From: Curtobacterium flaccumfaciens
GTDB lineage: Bacteria > Actinomycetota > Actinomycetes > Actinomycetales > Microbacteriaceae
NCBI RefSeq assembly: GCF_013359815.1
Contig: NZ_JABMCF010000027.1
Coordinates: 1-62,113, forward strand
DNA length: 62,113 nucleotides
Reading direction: 5' to 3'
Part shown: piece after piece, positions 42,144 through 50,969 of the stretch
How the letters are laid out: each line of letters begins with the position of its first letter
Numbering within the stretch: the first letter of the stretch is position 1
Translations under genes and position numbers: made by a program
Notes under the pieces: model-generated
The model's database searches: none
Told to the model about the DNA's origin: nothing
Seen by the model: the letters and a program-made list of their open reading frames with translations, nothing else

Positions 42144-43589
42144 ATGACCGCCGTAGACGATCGTCCCGTCAACCCGTCGACTGCGACACCGATTCGACCC
42201 GGACGGGAGGCGTCCCGGGGTTGGTTCATGCAGCTCCTGCTGCGGCTGCACTTCACCGCAGGGCTGTTCATCGGACCGTTCATCCTGATCGCCGCGCTCT
42301 CCGGTGCCGCGTACGCCCTCGGCCCCTCGATCGAGCAGATCGTCGACAAGCATGAGCTGACGGCACCCTCGAGCGCCGCACCGCTCCCGCTCGCAGACCA
42401 GATCGATGCCGCGCAGGCGTACATCAACCGCCACCACCCGGAAGACTCGCTGTCCGCTGTTCGACCGGCACCGGCACCGGGAGCAACGACGCGTGTGATG
42501 TACGCCGAGGACGGGCTCCTCGAATCGCAGTCGCGTGCGATCTTCATCGATTCCGGCACGGCCGAGGTGCGTGGTGACCTCCTCGTCTACGGGACCTCTG
42601 GTGCGCTGCCGTTCCGAACATGGGTGGACACGTTCCACCGGTCGCTGTTCTTGGGCGATGCCGGTCGCCTCTACAGCGAGACCGCAGCATCGTGGTTGGG
42701 CGTCGTCGCCCTGGCCGGGCTCGGGCTGTGGATCGCCCGGATCCGGCGAGCACGCGCGAAGCGAGATCTCGTCCGTCCCGCCCGCGGTGTCCGCGGGTAC
42801 CGCCGGCTCTTCTCTTGGCATGCGTCGACCGGAATCTGGCTGCTGCTCGGCGCCCTGTTCCTGTCCGCAACGGGGATCACCTGGTCACAGTTCGGCGGGG
42901 CGAACGTCGATTCGCTCCGAGCGGCGTGGGGTTGGGGCACCCCGTCGTTGACGACGACCCTGTCTGAACATCCCACCACGCCTGGAGGCGAGCACAGCGC
43001 CCACCACGGCGGCGCGGAGGTCGCGGGCAACACCGGTCCTGCGACGGTCACTGCGTCGCTTTTCGACGAGGTCCTCGCCAAGGCCAGGACGGTCAACATC
43101 CATGCCGGGGAGGTCCAGATCACCGCGCCCGCAACCGCGGACCAGGCCTGGACTGTCGCCGAGATCAAACGGTCATACCCCACCGCGGTGTCCTCCGTCG
43201 CGATCGATCCGAACGACATGTCCGTGGTGTCCCGCACCGACTTCAGCTCCTACTCGATCCCCGCAAAGCTTGCTCGGTGGGGCATCGACACCCACATGGG
43301 CACCATGTGGGGACTGCCGAACCAGATCCTGCTCTTCGGCACCGCGCTCGGGATCGCGGCCATGGTCGTCTTCGGCTACGCCATGTGGTGGAAGCGTCTA
43401 CCGGCAGGTAGCCGCTTCGGCCGCGCCCCGGCTGCCGGCGCCCTCGCACGGGCACCATGGTGGGGAACGGCTGCAGTGATCGTCGTCGCCGTCGAGATCA
43501 GCCTCGTCCTCCCAACGTTCGGCGTGAGCCTGCTCGCATTCGTGGTCGTCGACGCCCTCATGGTGACGTACCACGCCCGACGCAGCTGA
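42144..43589 (+). CDS. PepSY-associated transmembrane protein
   Basis: The 481-residue product has four or more transmembrane segments. The first is GLFIGPFILIAALSGAAYAL at about residue 45, preceded by LLLRLHFTAG with the His typical of the family. The second is SWLGVVALAGLGLWIARIRR, the third STGIWLLLGALFLSATGITW, then a periplasmic PepSY domain with His-rich GGEHSAHHGG, then a C-terminal set (GTALGIAAMVVFGYAMWWKR). Family members (PiuB/DUF-type) act in iron or copper acquisition. GCGAGGAC before ATG 42144 supports the start. A decayed fragment of a second copy lies at 38979. Confidence 0.88.
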   Translation: MTAVDDRPVNPSTATPIRPGREASRGWFMQLLLRLHFTAGLFIGPFILIAALSGAAYALGPSIEQIVDKHELTAPSSAAPLPLADQIDAAQAYINRHHPEDSLSAVRPAPAPGATTRVMYAEDGLLESQSRAIFIDSGTAEVRGDLLVYGTSGALPFRTWVDTFHRSLFLGDAGRLYSETAASWLGVVALAGLGLWIARIRRARAKRDLVRPARGVRGYRRLFSWHASTGIWLLLGALFLSATGITWSQFGGANVDSLRAAWGWGTPSLTTTLSEHPTTPGGEHSAHHGGAEVAGNTGPATVTASLFDEVLAKARTVNIHAGEVQITAPATADQAWTVAEIKRSYPTAVSSVAIDPNDMSVVSRTDFSSYSIPAKLARWGIDTHMGTMWGLPNQILLFGTALGIAAMVVFGYAMWWKRLPAGSRFGRAPAAGALARAPWWGTAAVIVVAVEISLVLPTFGVSLLAFVVVDALMVTYHARRS

Positions 43590-43662
43590 GGCCACTGAAG
43601 GATCCGGCGACTGCCACCTCGAGGCCCTCAACTCATGAGGACGGAGCCTTCCGCGTGCGTCT

Positions 43663-44180
43663 TCAGACGGTCGAGGCGACTGTCCAGAACTCCGGCCCAG
43701 GCTTGCTGATCAGCCGCTGGTCCGTGAACGAGCCGTCAGCAAAGGTGAACCGCGCAACGGGAACACCACCCTGCGCCGTCTTGCCGGTATCGACGATCGA
43801 GGCCACTTGTGACCGCGGAACAGTCACGAGGTGCTCGGCCGGCAGCTGGTTCCCCGTCATCCCAAGATCCCACATCGACAGGTTCTGCTCGCTGATGACC
43901 AAGAGGTACGGCCCGGCCTCGTTCGGCAGACTCCGTGCCGTCGAGCCGTCTTCGCCGCCGATGTGCTGCGACCGCGACACGGCCGTCTCGACCGCCGACG
44001 TCACCAGATTCATCAGCCGGCCGTCGACGCCGACGCCACCCCGCCGCGCTTGAAACCACTCGGGATCACCTGGCAGTAGACCAGCACACGGTCCCCGTCA
44101 GGGAGCAACCTGCCGATTTCGGACGCGACGTCAATCGCTGGCCCCGTGAAGAGCGCCTTGTACTTGTCCATCAGCCCCAT
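43663..44180 (-). pseudogene. Hypothetical protein split by a frameshift or overlapping coupled pair
   Basis: From ATG 44180 the first frame reads MGLMDKYKALFTGPAIDVAS and IGRLLPDGDRVLVYCQVIPS and stops at 44013. A second frame from ATG 44013 reads MNLVTSAVETAVSRSQHIGG to RLISKPGPEFWTVASTV. Read through a one-base shift in the G-rich run GCGGGGTGG near 44040, the two join naturally as GVDGRLMNLV. So this is probably one 170-residue protein with a frameshift, or less likely a TGATG-coupled pair. I do not recognise the family. Confidence 0.6.
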
Positions 44181-44258
44181 GGGTCCTACCCTCGCCGTGT
44201 CGGGGAGCACGCTCCCCGCGCTCCATCGCGACGAGGGTAACGGCTCGCCCTTTGTGAA

Positions 44259-44272
44259 TGGAAGCGCTTACA
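44259..44272. promoter_or_regulatory. LacI/CcpA-type operator-like palindrome
   Basis: TGGAAGCGCTTACA lies in an unusually A+T-rich 100-bp stretch, 77 bp upstream of the DUF4190 gene, between divergent transcription units. It matches the TGnAAGCGCTTnCA pattern of LacI-type sites. A chance match is possible. Confidence 0.4.
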
Positions 44273-44348
44273 AAATGCGGCGGCGGCTGCCGAGATCGAA
44301 TTTTGAGACGGTTCACGCAATAAATAGATATGAGATACGGTCCTGGCC

Positions 44349-44633
44349 GTGACTTTTCAGCAGCCCACCACCCAGCACCCCTCAGCCGCCCCGTACTCCG
44401 CTGCGCCGCGGACGAACACGCTCGCGATCGTGTCGCTCGTCCTGGCCTTCGTCGCCCCACTCATCGGCTTCGTCTTGGGCTTCATCGCACTGTCGCAGGT
44501 GAAGTCTCGTGGCGAGAACGGCCGGGGGCTCGCGTTGGGAGCGGTGATCGTCGGTGGAATCATCACGGCGCTGTACGTGATCCTGATCATCGCCCTCGCC
44601 GTGGCCGGATCGTCGACGCCGACCACGTACTGA
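44349..44633 (+). CDS. DUF4190 small membrane protein
   Basis: The 94-residue product (GTG start) has a Pro/Gln/Ser-rich N-terminus and two hydrophobic segments: TLAIVSLVLAFVAPLIGFVL, GFIALSQVKSRGENGRGLAL as the conserved connecting loop, and GAVIVGGIITALYVILIIAL. The loop and helix lengths fit DUF4190. Its function is unknown. The next membrane protein starts 9 bp downstream, so the two are probably co-transcribed. Confidence 0.85.
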   Translation: MTFQQPTTQHPSAAPYSAAPRTNTLAIVSLVLAFVAPLIGFVLGFIALSQVKSRGENGRGLALGAVIVGGIITALYVILIIALAVAGSSTPTTY

Positions 44634-44642
44634 TCGCCGCCA

Positions 44643-45506
44643 ATGAGCACCACTGATCCGTCCGCCGCGAAACGGGACCGCGCTGCTCGCCTTCGCGGCA
44701 GCACCACTGCTCTGATGATGACGCTGGTCGGCGCGGTCCTCGTCCTCGGAGCAGGTTCCGTCTCCGGCTACGCGATCGGATCGTTCACCGGAGTGTTCCG
44801 GGAGATGCACCTCAACAGTGTCTTCTCGCACTCCCCTGACCCGGACCATCCCTGGTGGGCAGCACCGACAGCCATCTTCGGATCCATGATCGCTACAGCG
44901 ATCTACTCGAGATGGAACCACCGCTTCACCGGCAGGTCAGCTGACTTCGCCGGCATCGGTCCGGGAAGCCTCTGGCTGATCGGTGCCGCGGCTGGACTGT
45001 GGTGGACAACCACCGCGCTCTGGCCCGCACCCGACCGCGTCGGTACCGCCGTCGACCCGGAGTTCGGCCAAGACACGGCATGGGGATTCGGCGCATGGGT
45101 CTGGTACGCGTCGGCCTGGTGGCTCCCCGCCTTGTTCACCATGCTGGCAATCGCTGCACTGCTACTCGGCGCCACCGGCCGCCGCGGGCAACGCGACCGA
45201 CGTGGCCGCGTTACCGAACTCCTCTCCGCTGGACGCCGAACCCCGGGCACCGTGACCGCTGTGAGCGGTACAACAACCCCGGATGCAGCGCTCACACTCA
45301 TCCGGTGGACCTTCACCTTCACCGACAGCGCCGGCCAGACGCGATGGGTCGAGCGCACCAACGGATTCCCACACGGGTCGGCCCCGACGATCGGTGCGAC
45401 CATCACCGTCCTCTACGACCCCACGCACCCAGCGGATAAGAAGTCGATCTTCGCGGCCGTGACCGGTGGCGACAACCCGGACGATTACCTCCGGCCCGGG
45501 ATGTGA
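44643..45506 (+). CDS. DUF3592-like membrane protein
   Basis: The 287-residue product has four hydrophobic segments: TTALMMTLVGAVLVLGAGSV, PWWAAPTAIFGSMIATAIYS, GSLWLIGAAAGLWWTTTALW and WYASAWWLPALFTMLAIAAL. A C-terminal beta-rich soluble domain resembles DUF3592: RTPGTVTAVSGTTTPDAALT, then IRWTFTFTDSAGQTRWVERT and VLYDPTHPADKKSIF. It is co-directional with the DUF4190 and SH3-like genes, 9 and 4 bp apart. The role is unknown. Confidence 0.8.
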   Translation: MSTTDPSAAKRDRAARLRGSTTALMMTLVGAVLVLGAGSVSGYAIGSFTGVFREMHLNSVFSHSPDPDHPWWAAPTAIFGSMIATAIYSRWNHRFTGRSADFAGIGPGSLWLIGAAAGLWWTTTALWPAPDRVGTAVDPEFGQDTAWGFGAWVWYASAWWLPALFTMLAIAALLLGATGRRGQRDRRGRVTELLSAGRRTPGTVTAVSGTTTPDAALTLIRWTFTFTDSAGQTRWVERTNGFPHGSAPTIGATITVLYDPTHPADKKSIFAAVTGGDNPDDYLRPGM

Positions 45507-45510
45507 CGAC

Positions 45511-45879
45511 ATGCAGCACACACCTCATCCGCCGCTCCCGACCTACTGCAGAGTTCGTGCCGATCACTCGGTTCCGGAGCGAGCCCCGCACCGGTTCGAG
45601 GTCGGGGACACCATCACGGTCGGGACCCGAGACACCGAATGGCCAGCGTTCGTGTTCGTCACCGCCGACCGGGGACGTGGGTGGGTTCCCGCCCGCCACG
45701 TCGATACGACCAGCTCACCGCCCACGATGCGGACGGCGTACGACACCCAGGAGCTCCCCGCTTCCGAAGGGGAAACGGTCCAACTCGTTGTGGACGATCC
45801 GGAGAGCGGCTGGGCGTGGTGTCGCAACGCCGACGGGCGCGAGGGGTGGCTCCCCCACCGGGCACTCACCCTCGACTGA
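45511..45879 (+). CDS. SH3-like domain protein
   Basis: The 122-residue product has tandem SH3-like repeats: RFEVGDTITVGTRDTEWPAF, VFVTADRGRGWVPARHVDTT, then EGETVQLVVDDPESGWAWCR and ADGREGWLPHRALTLD. There is no signal peptide, so it is cytoplasmic. ATG 45511 lies 4 bp after the DUF3592 stop and gives a protein that begins just before the first repeat. Such proteins bind peptides or ligands, and the partner is unknown. Confidence 0.8.
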   Translation: MQHTPHPPLPTYCRVRADHSVPERAPHRFEVGDTITVGTRDTEWPAFVFVTADRGRGWVPARHVDTTSSPPTMRTAYDTQELPASEGETVQLVVDDPESGWAWCRNADGREGWLPHRALTLD

Positions 45880-45975
45880 CGCATGCGACGTCACCAACGC
45901 CTCCCGCCAACAGTGCCGTTCGCACAGTTGCCAGGAATGCGGACAGCACGCGCCGGCTCGTGCGAGGCTGCAGAC

Positions 45976-46473
45976 ATGAACAGTCCCGACACCGTCGTCG
46001 CGCCGGAAGTCCGTGGCACGTTCTACCGGGCAATCGACCCGCGCTTTCGCCAGTTCGCACTCGCCGGGTCACGCACCGCCGGCCGTTACTCACGAGCGGA
46101 TGAACCCACCCTGTACCTGAGTTCCTCGGTCGAAGGCGTCGACGCAGCGCTGATCGCCCACAGGAACGCCAGGGCAAGCGCACTCGAGATCGTCGAGATC
46201 GATGTCAAAGCAGTCGGCATCGTCGACCTTCGAGACCCGACCGCCCTCGCGAAGCTCGGCATCGACCTCGCCGACGCGATGGCGCCCTGGCAGCACGTCG
46301 CTGCAGCCGGTGGGACGCCGTCGTCATGGTCGGTGCGCGACCGTCTCGTCCAGGCCGGCGCGAACGGTCTGATCGATCCCTCGCGGAGACGACCCGACCT
46401 CTGGCACCTCGTCCTCTTCCGCTGGAACGCACCGGACTCCCCCACCGCGCACCTTCGAGACCGCAGTCAGTAA
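45976..46473 (+). CDS. RES-domain protein (NAD-degrading toxin family)
   Basis: The 165-residue product matches the RES domain: GTFYRAIDPRFRQFALAGSR near the N-terminus, GRYSRADEPTLYLSSSVEGV with the conserved Tyr-Leu-Ser and Glu, and WHLVLFRWNAP near the end. RES toxins degrade NAD and usually pair with a Xre-type antitoxin. No antitoxin gene is visible next to it here. ATG 45976 lies before FYRAI at the expected distance. It may be an orphan toxin or a housekeeping relative. Confidence 0.7.
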   Translation: MNSPDTVVAPEVRGTFYRAIDPRFRQFALAGSRTAGRYSRADEPTLYLSSSVEGVDAALIAHRNARASALEIVEIDVKAVGIVDLRDPTALAKLGIDLADAMAPWQHVAAAGGTPSSWSVRDRLVQAGANGLIDPSRRRPDLWHLVLFRWNAPDSPTAHLRDRSQ

Positions 46474-46675
46474 CTGACGGCACCGAGCACGTCCCGCCGG
46501 GAGCAATGACGGGACGGCACCGAGCGCGGCGCCGGAAATCCGCCCTGGGTCGGCGGTCAGACAGCCGAGGAGTTCATCATCCTCAGCATTGCCGGTGAGC
46601 ACGCGCACATCGCGCTTTGATCTCTAGTAGCACACCGATCGCGGATCGGGTGCACCGCTGGTGGTCAGTGACTCG

Positions 46676-47173
46676 TTACGAGACCGCGGTGGTCCTGCCG
46701 CGCCGGATGATCGCGCAGATGACGAGAGCGATGACCGCTCCCAGGACCGCTCCGACGGAGTTCATGAACCAATCGTTCGTGTCGCACCGGCGACCGAGAA
46801 CGGGCGCGAGGGCCTGAACGAGTTCGATGACTGCGGAGAGGGCGACCGCACCGGCGAGGACGGTAAGCGGCCGGTTCGTCGCCGTCCCGAGGAAGAGCAC
46901 GAGCGGCAGCAGCATCGCAACGTTGGCGAGCGTGTCGATGCCCTGGAACGGGACGCTGAACTGCGCGGTGCAGGTGGCACCGCCGGGCCGAGCCCCATCG
47001 GGCAGCAGGGTCAGGACGAGCACCGCAACGAGTGCGACAGCCGAGAGGCAGAGGAGGACACGCCGAAGCCGGAACCAGTGCAGGACCCAGGCGAGCACGG
47101 TAGCGGCCGCGACGGCGACCCAGAAGCCGATGCGGACGAGGGTCGCGTGTTCGACGAGGAACGTGGAGATCAC
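46676..47173 (-). CDS. VanZ-like membrane protein
   Basis: The 165-residue product has four to five transmembrane segments: VRIGFWVAVAAATVLAWVL, RVLLCLSAVALVAVLVLTLL with LLPDG, LANVAMLLPLVLFLGT and LVLFLGTATNRPLTVLAGAV. The VanZ signature region is FQGIDTLANVAMLLPLVLFL, then VIELVQALAPVLGRRCDTND and GAVLGAVIALVICAII. VanZ-like proteins are linked to glycopeptide tolerance or cell-envelope functions. The closing basic tail RRGRTTAVS is typical. It is convergent with the RES gene. Confidence 0.85.
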   Translation of the reverse strand: MISTFLVEHATLVRIGFWVAVAAATVLAWVLHWFRLRRVLLCLSAVALVAVLVLTLLPDGARPGGATCTAQFSVPFQGIDTLANVAMLLPLVLFLGTATNRPLTVLAGAVALSAVIELVQALAPVLGRRCDTNDWFMNSVGAVLGAVIALVICAIIRRGRTTAVS

Positions 47174-47802
47174 CGGAGGCCGTCACTTTCTCGGTCGAGG
47201 CGCATGGGCCAGACATTCATCAGTGCGGACTCCGCGGGGAGGAGCAAGTTGTGTGCGCGAGGACAGCGGCGCCAGCACTGCGCGCGGCTGCCGTGTCGGT
47301 TCCGATAATAATCATTCTCGGAACATCTCGGCAGGGGTGGAAGTAGCGGCGATCCGAAGTGTCGCCGGCCGAATAACTTGTCTCTGTCGTCCGCCAGCTA
47401 ACTTGTCCGACTGCCACGCAACGTGTCCGAAATACCGATAAGGACAGGTGGTTTGGCAGCGACGACGTGTCCGGTCGCACTCGCGGGCCGTGCCGAGTGT
47501 CCGGGCTGCACGACCGGTCGGCTTCCGTCGCCCGCGGCCAATCCGCCATCGACCCGCGGGACCACGAGAGACGACTTCGACCTGTAGCACTTAGGGCACC
47601 TTCACCGGGCATTTTTGCGGGACAGGTATACGGGAATCCCCAGGTCAAGCAGCACACGGGCAAGTTGTCGTGGTTGTCGGCGCAAGCCGCGTATCGGTGG
47701 ACGACCGGCTAATGGGACAGCCCTCGCCCCCTGTATAGGGGTGCCGTGCGGCGGGAGATAGGACGGTTCCTCAACTAGCCTGAGACCGATCTAGGAGGAC
47801 CA
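47174..47802. other. Intergenic region with mobile-element-like repeats
   Basis: No gene is recognised. Repeated TGTCCG motifs (near 47404, 47427, 47468 and 47499) and the pair GTGTCCG and AAGGACA resemble insertion-sequence ends. The stretch 47584-47616 (GTAGCACTTAGGGC, then ACCGGGC, then ATTTTT) closely resembles the sequence just after the resolvase gene at 31519-31551. GTATAGGGG near 47735 is part of a near-palindrome (CCCCTGTATAGGGG). Confidence 0.45.
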
Positions 47803-48900
47803 GTGGAGTTCGAAGAACGCCTCGCTGCGCTGGCGACCAAGGTGCAGAACCAGCGCGAGGCCATCCAGACCGAAGAAGCAACGAAGAACGCGTTCGTCAT
47901 GCCGTTCATCTCGACGATCCTCGGCTACGACGTCTTCAACCCGCTGGAGGTCGTCCCCGAGTTCACCGCCGACGTCGGCGTGAAGCGCGGCGAGAAGGTC
48001 GACTACGCGATCATGCGCGACGGCGAGGTGCAGATCCTCATCGAGTGCAAGAAGTCGACCGAGCCGCTGAAGATCGAGCACGCGTCGCAGCTGTTCCGCT
48101 ACTTCTCCGTCACGAACGCCCGGATCGCTGTCCTGACGAACGGCGAGGTCTACAACTTCTACACGGACCTCGACGCACCGAACAAGATGGACGATCGTCC
48201 GTTCCTCGTGCTGGACCTCGCCGACATCGACGAGACCCTGCTCCCCGAACTGAGCAAGCTCACGAAGGACGTCTTCGACCTCGACTCAGTCATCAGCGCC
48301 GCTGAGGAACTGAAGTACGTCGGCTCGATCAAGCGAGCGATCGCCGCGCAGTTCCGCGAGCCGGAAGAGGACTTCGTGCGGCTCTTCACGTCACGTGTCT
48401 ACGACGGCCGGTTCACGCAGGAGGCGCGGACCCAGTTCACGGCGCTCGTTGCGAAGGCCTCGAAGCAGTTCCTCAACGAGCAGGTCAACGACCGGTTGAA
48501 GACTGCCCTCGGTGCTTCGTACAGCGCGCCCATCGGTGCTGAGGCGCCGGCAGAGACGGTCCCGAGCGCGGCTGTGGCCGAGGAGGACCTCGACCGCGAC
48601 ACCGAGATCGAGACAACACTCGAGGAGCTCGAGGGCTACCAGATCGTCAAGGCCATCGCCTGCAGTGAGGTCAAGCCGGATCGGATCGCGCATCGCGACC
48701 AGAAGTCGTACTTCGCCGTGCTGCTCGACGACAACAACCGCAAGCCGATCGCCCGCCTGTGGTTCAACGGCAAGAAGCAGAAGTACCTCGGCCTGTTCAA
48801 CGAAAACAAGGTCGAGACGAAACACCCCATCGATGGCATGGACAGCATCTACGAACACGCGGAAGCAATCCGTGCCACGGTGCGCCAACACGCCGGGTAA
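47803..48900 (+). CDS. HsdR N-terminal-like PD-(D/E)XK nuclease domain protein
   Basis: The 365-residue product has a type I restriction endonuclease-like N-terminal domain: ATKNAFVMPFISTILGYDVF, then RGEKVDYAIMRDGEVQILIE, then CKKS. The catalytic set is D in KVDYAIM and E-x-K in IECKK. A C-terminal domain of about 100 residues (LEELEGYQIVKAIACSEVKP, then SYFAVLLDDNNRKPIARLWF) probably binds nucleic acid. There is no motor or methylase. GTG 47803 is preceded by AGGAGG five bases away. It is a common predicted stand-alone endonuclease. Confidence 0.85.
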   Translation: MEFEERLAALATKVQNQREAIQTEEATKNAFVMPFISTILGYDVFNPLEVVPEFTADVGVKRGEKVDYAIMRDGEVQILIECKKSTEPLKIEHASQLFRYFSVTNARIAVLTNGEVYNFYTDLDAPNKMDDRPFLVLDLADIDETLLPELSKLTKDVFDLDSVISAAEELKYVGSIKRAIAAQFREPEEDFVRLFTSRVYDGRFTQEARTQFTALVAKASKQFLNEQVNDRLKTALGASYSAPIGAEAPAETVPSAAVAEEDLDRDTEIETTLEELEGYQIVKAIACSEVKPDRIAHRDQKSYFAVLLDDNNRKPIARLWFNGKKQKYLGLFNENKVETKHPIDGMDSIYEHAEAIRATVRQHAG

Positions 48901-48905
48901 CTCCA

Positions 48906-49355
48906 GTGCCTACCGACCTGCCGAAACCGCCAGACCTCAGCGGCCCCACCCAAGGTAAAGGCTCGCCCGGATGCGGCGTGATCGCCGGGCTCGGCTGCGG
49001 CGGGATCGTGCTGCTCGCCGCTCTAATCGGAGTGCTCTCTTCCTTCGGCAGCAGTCCCGATGACGATGCTGCTGACACCAGCGTGTCCAAGTACACACAG
49101 ACCTGGAGCAAGCAGTACTCAGATACGAGCTGTGCCGAGTGGAACACCAAACTGACCGCGCAACAACAGTTCGCTGCGGCAGCGGACATGCTCACTTCAG
49201 CGCGCAACAAGATTGACGACGGCACCGGGCTCCCCGCCGACTCGCTCATCCACGAGTTCGAACGCGGGATCACCAATGTCTGCGTGGAACCCACCATGAC
49301 TCTGGCCGACGCAGCGGTCGGCCTCTACGCAACGGAGCCTCGCTTCCACCCCTAA
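48906..49355 (+). CDS. Hypothetical membrane-anchored protein
   Basis: The 149-residue product from GTG 48906 has a Pro-rich N-terminus and one helix (GCGVIAGLGCGGIVLLAALI) at about residues 23-42. An extracytoplasmic domain follows with two Cys (DTSCAEWNTKL and TNVCVEPTM). It starts 6 bp after the nuclease stop and is probably translationally coupled. No family is recognised. A dispersed palindrome follows its stop. Confidence 0.7.
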   Translation: MPTDLPKPPDLSGPTQGKGSPGCGVIAGLGCGGIVLLAALIGVLSSFGSSPDDDAADTSVSKYTQTWSKQYSDTSCAEWNTKLTAQQQFAAAADMLTSARNKIDDGTGLPADSLIHEFERGITNVCVEPTMTLADAAVGLYATEPRFHP

Positions 49356-49368
49356 TCGAGTCCGTTCT

Positions 49369-49392
49369 CCCCGTAGCCGATTGGCTACTGCG
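49369..49392. repeat. Dispersed palindromic element, copy H
   Basis: CCCCGTAGCCGATTGGCTAC followed by TGCG is a shortened copy of the palindrome, 14 nt past the stop of the hypothetical membrane protein and about 100 bp before the IS3 element. Confidence 0.65.
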
Positions 49393-49560
49393 TCAGCTGC
49401 GCGGCCGCGCGGTACTGCGGTCTGCAGGGCCGTGGGACGCAACGCGCGGTGTCACTGGCAGCTGTGCTTCCTGTCCTGGTCACACCGCCTGGGTCTGCTG
49501 CACGGATAGGTGACATCTGATCTGGCTTGCCCGGTGGGGTGGGCCTGGAAGGATGCACTC

Positions 49561-49869
49561 GTGCCCGAGCCCTATCCGCAGGAGTTCCGCGACGACGTCG
49601 TCCGCGTCGCTCGGAACCGTGAAGCGGGCGTGACGATCGAGCAGATCGCCGCCGACTTCGGTGTCCACCCGATGACGTTGACGAAGTGGATGCGTCGCGC
49701 CGCCGTCGACGACGGGGAACGTCCCGGAACCGCCCGTCCTGAGTCGGAGGAGGTCCGTGAGTTGCGGCGGCGGAACCGGCTCCTCGAGCAGGAAGTCGAG
49801 GTGCTCCGGCGTGCTGCTGCGTATCTGTCGCAGGCGAACCTGCCGGGAAAAGGCTCTACCCGCTCGTGA
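49561..49869 (+). CDS. IS3-family transposase orfA
   Basis: The 102-residue product starts at GTG 49561: VPEPYPQEFRDDVVRVARNR, then the helix-turn-helix GVTIEQIAADFGVHPMTLTK. A leucine-zipper-like segment follows (ELRRRNRLLEQEVEVLRRAA), as in IS3 orfA proteins. Its stop overlaps the GTG of orfB, the usual IS3 arrangement in which a fusion transposase is made by frameshifting. It looks intact and binds the element ends. Confidence 0.9.
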   Translation: MPEPYPQEFRDDVVRVARNREAGVTIEQIAADFGVHPMTLTKWMRRAAVDDGERPGTARPESEEVRELRRRNRLLEQEVEVLRRAAAYLSQANLPGKGSTRS

Positions 49870-50752
49870 GCGAGCTCGCCGCCGACGGGATCCCCGTCGC
49901 GGTGACGTGCCGGGTTCTCAAGCTCGCCCGCCAGCCGTACTACCGGTGGCTGGCAGATCCCGTTTCGCAGAGCGAGGTGGTGCGGGCGTATCGGGCGAAC
50001 GCGCTGTTCGACGCGCACACGGAGGATCCCGAGTTCGGATATCGACTCCTCGTCGACGAGGCCCGCGACGCCGGCGAACCGATGGCCGATCGGACCGCGT
50101 GGACGATCACGTCGCAGAACGGCTGGTGGAGCGCGTTCGGCAAGAAGCGCGGCAAGAACGGGAAGAAGCCCGGCCCCGCGGTCCACGACGACCTCTGCAC
50201 CGTCACCGACGAGCACGGCCGGACCCGGCACATGTTCACTGCCGAGGCGCCGAACCGGCTGTGGTTGACCGACATCACCGAGCACACCACCGGCGAGGGC
50301 AAGCTCTACCTCTGCGCGATCAAGGACGTCTACTCCGGCCGGATCGTGGGCTACTCGATCGACTCCCGCATGACATCCAAGCTCGCCGTGACCGCGTTGG
50401 AGAACGCGGTCCGGATTCTGGCGACGTAGCCGGCTGCATCCTGCACTCGGATCGGGGCTCGCAATTTCGAAGCCGGAAACTGCGGCAGGCACTGACCCGT
50501 CACAACATGGTCGGCTCGATGGGCAGGGTCGCGTCCTGTGGCGACAACGCGGCGATGGAGAGCTTCTTCGCGCTCCTGCAGAAGAACGTCCTCAACCGGC
50601 GCTCGTTGGCCACGCGAGAAGACCTGCGCATCGCGATCGTGACCTGGATCGAGCGGACCTACCACCGGCGACGCCGCCAAGCCCGCCTCGGCCGATTGAC
50701 GCCAATCGAGTTCGAAACCATCATGAGGACCAACGTCGCTCTCGCGGCGTGA
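49866..50752 (+). pseudogene. IS3-family transposase orfB, frameshifted
   Basis: From GTG 49866 the frame reads SELAADGIPVAVTCRVLKLA, then the DDE domain with first Asp in NRLWLTDITEH and KLYLCAIKDVYSGRIVGYSI. It stops at TAG 50429 after ALENAVRILAT. The rest (GCILHSDRGSQFRSRKLRQA with the second Asp, SFFALLQKNVL, RTYHRRRRQARLGRLTPIEF) continues in another frame to 50752. One indel near 50410 separates the two, so the element probably cannot transpose on its own. Confidence 0.88.
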
Positions 50753-50824
50753 CTTCAACTGTCACCTATCCGTGCAGCAGACCCCACAAACTCGGATACC
50801 CAACCCCGGTCAACCAGCGAAAAT

Positions 50825-50848
50825 TGCGTACATGAGTACATGTACGCA
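50825..50848. promoter_or_regulatory. Perfect 10-bp inverted repeat
   Basis: TGCGTACATG and CATGTACGCA flank AGTA just outside the right end of the IS3 element. It looks like a dimer-binding operator; no regulator can be assigned. Confidence 0.4.
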
Positions 50849-50969
50849 GGTAGCAACCACAGGCCACAGGGACTGACAACTAAACATCACCCAGGGGTGA
50901 CTCAACCGCCACCCTCAAGTCGGCATACCCTCCAAGTCCGTCGCTACTAGGGGCGCTCGCCGCATCCTG

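Larger units (their letters stand above)
49491..50784 (+). mobile_element. IS3-family insertion sequence
   Basis: Perfect 25-bp terminal inverted repeats (GGGTCTGCTGCACGGATAGG, then TGACA) lie at 49491-49515 and 50760-50784 and enclose orfA and orfB. No clear target duplication is seen. The element is about 1.29 kb. It carries transposase genes, the second with a frameshift. Confidence 0.9.

Noticed and set aside
42157..42170. Another copy of the TAGACGATCGTC palindrome at the start of the PepSY gene
   Set aside because: It lies within codons of the PepSY N-terminus (VDDRP) and matches at only 12 of 14 positions, so it is probably chance.
49441..50800. Target-site duplication of the IS3 element
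   Set aside because: The bases flanking the 25-bp inverted repeats do not match each other clearly.
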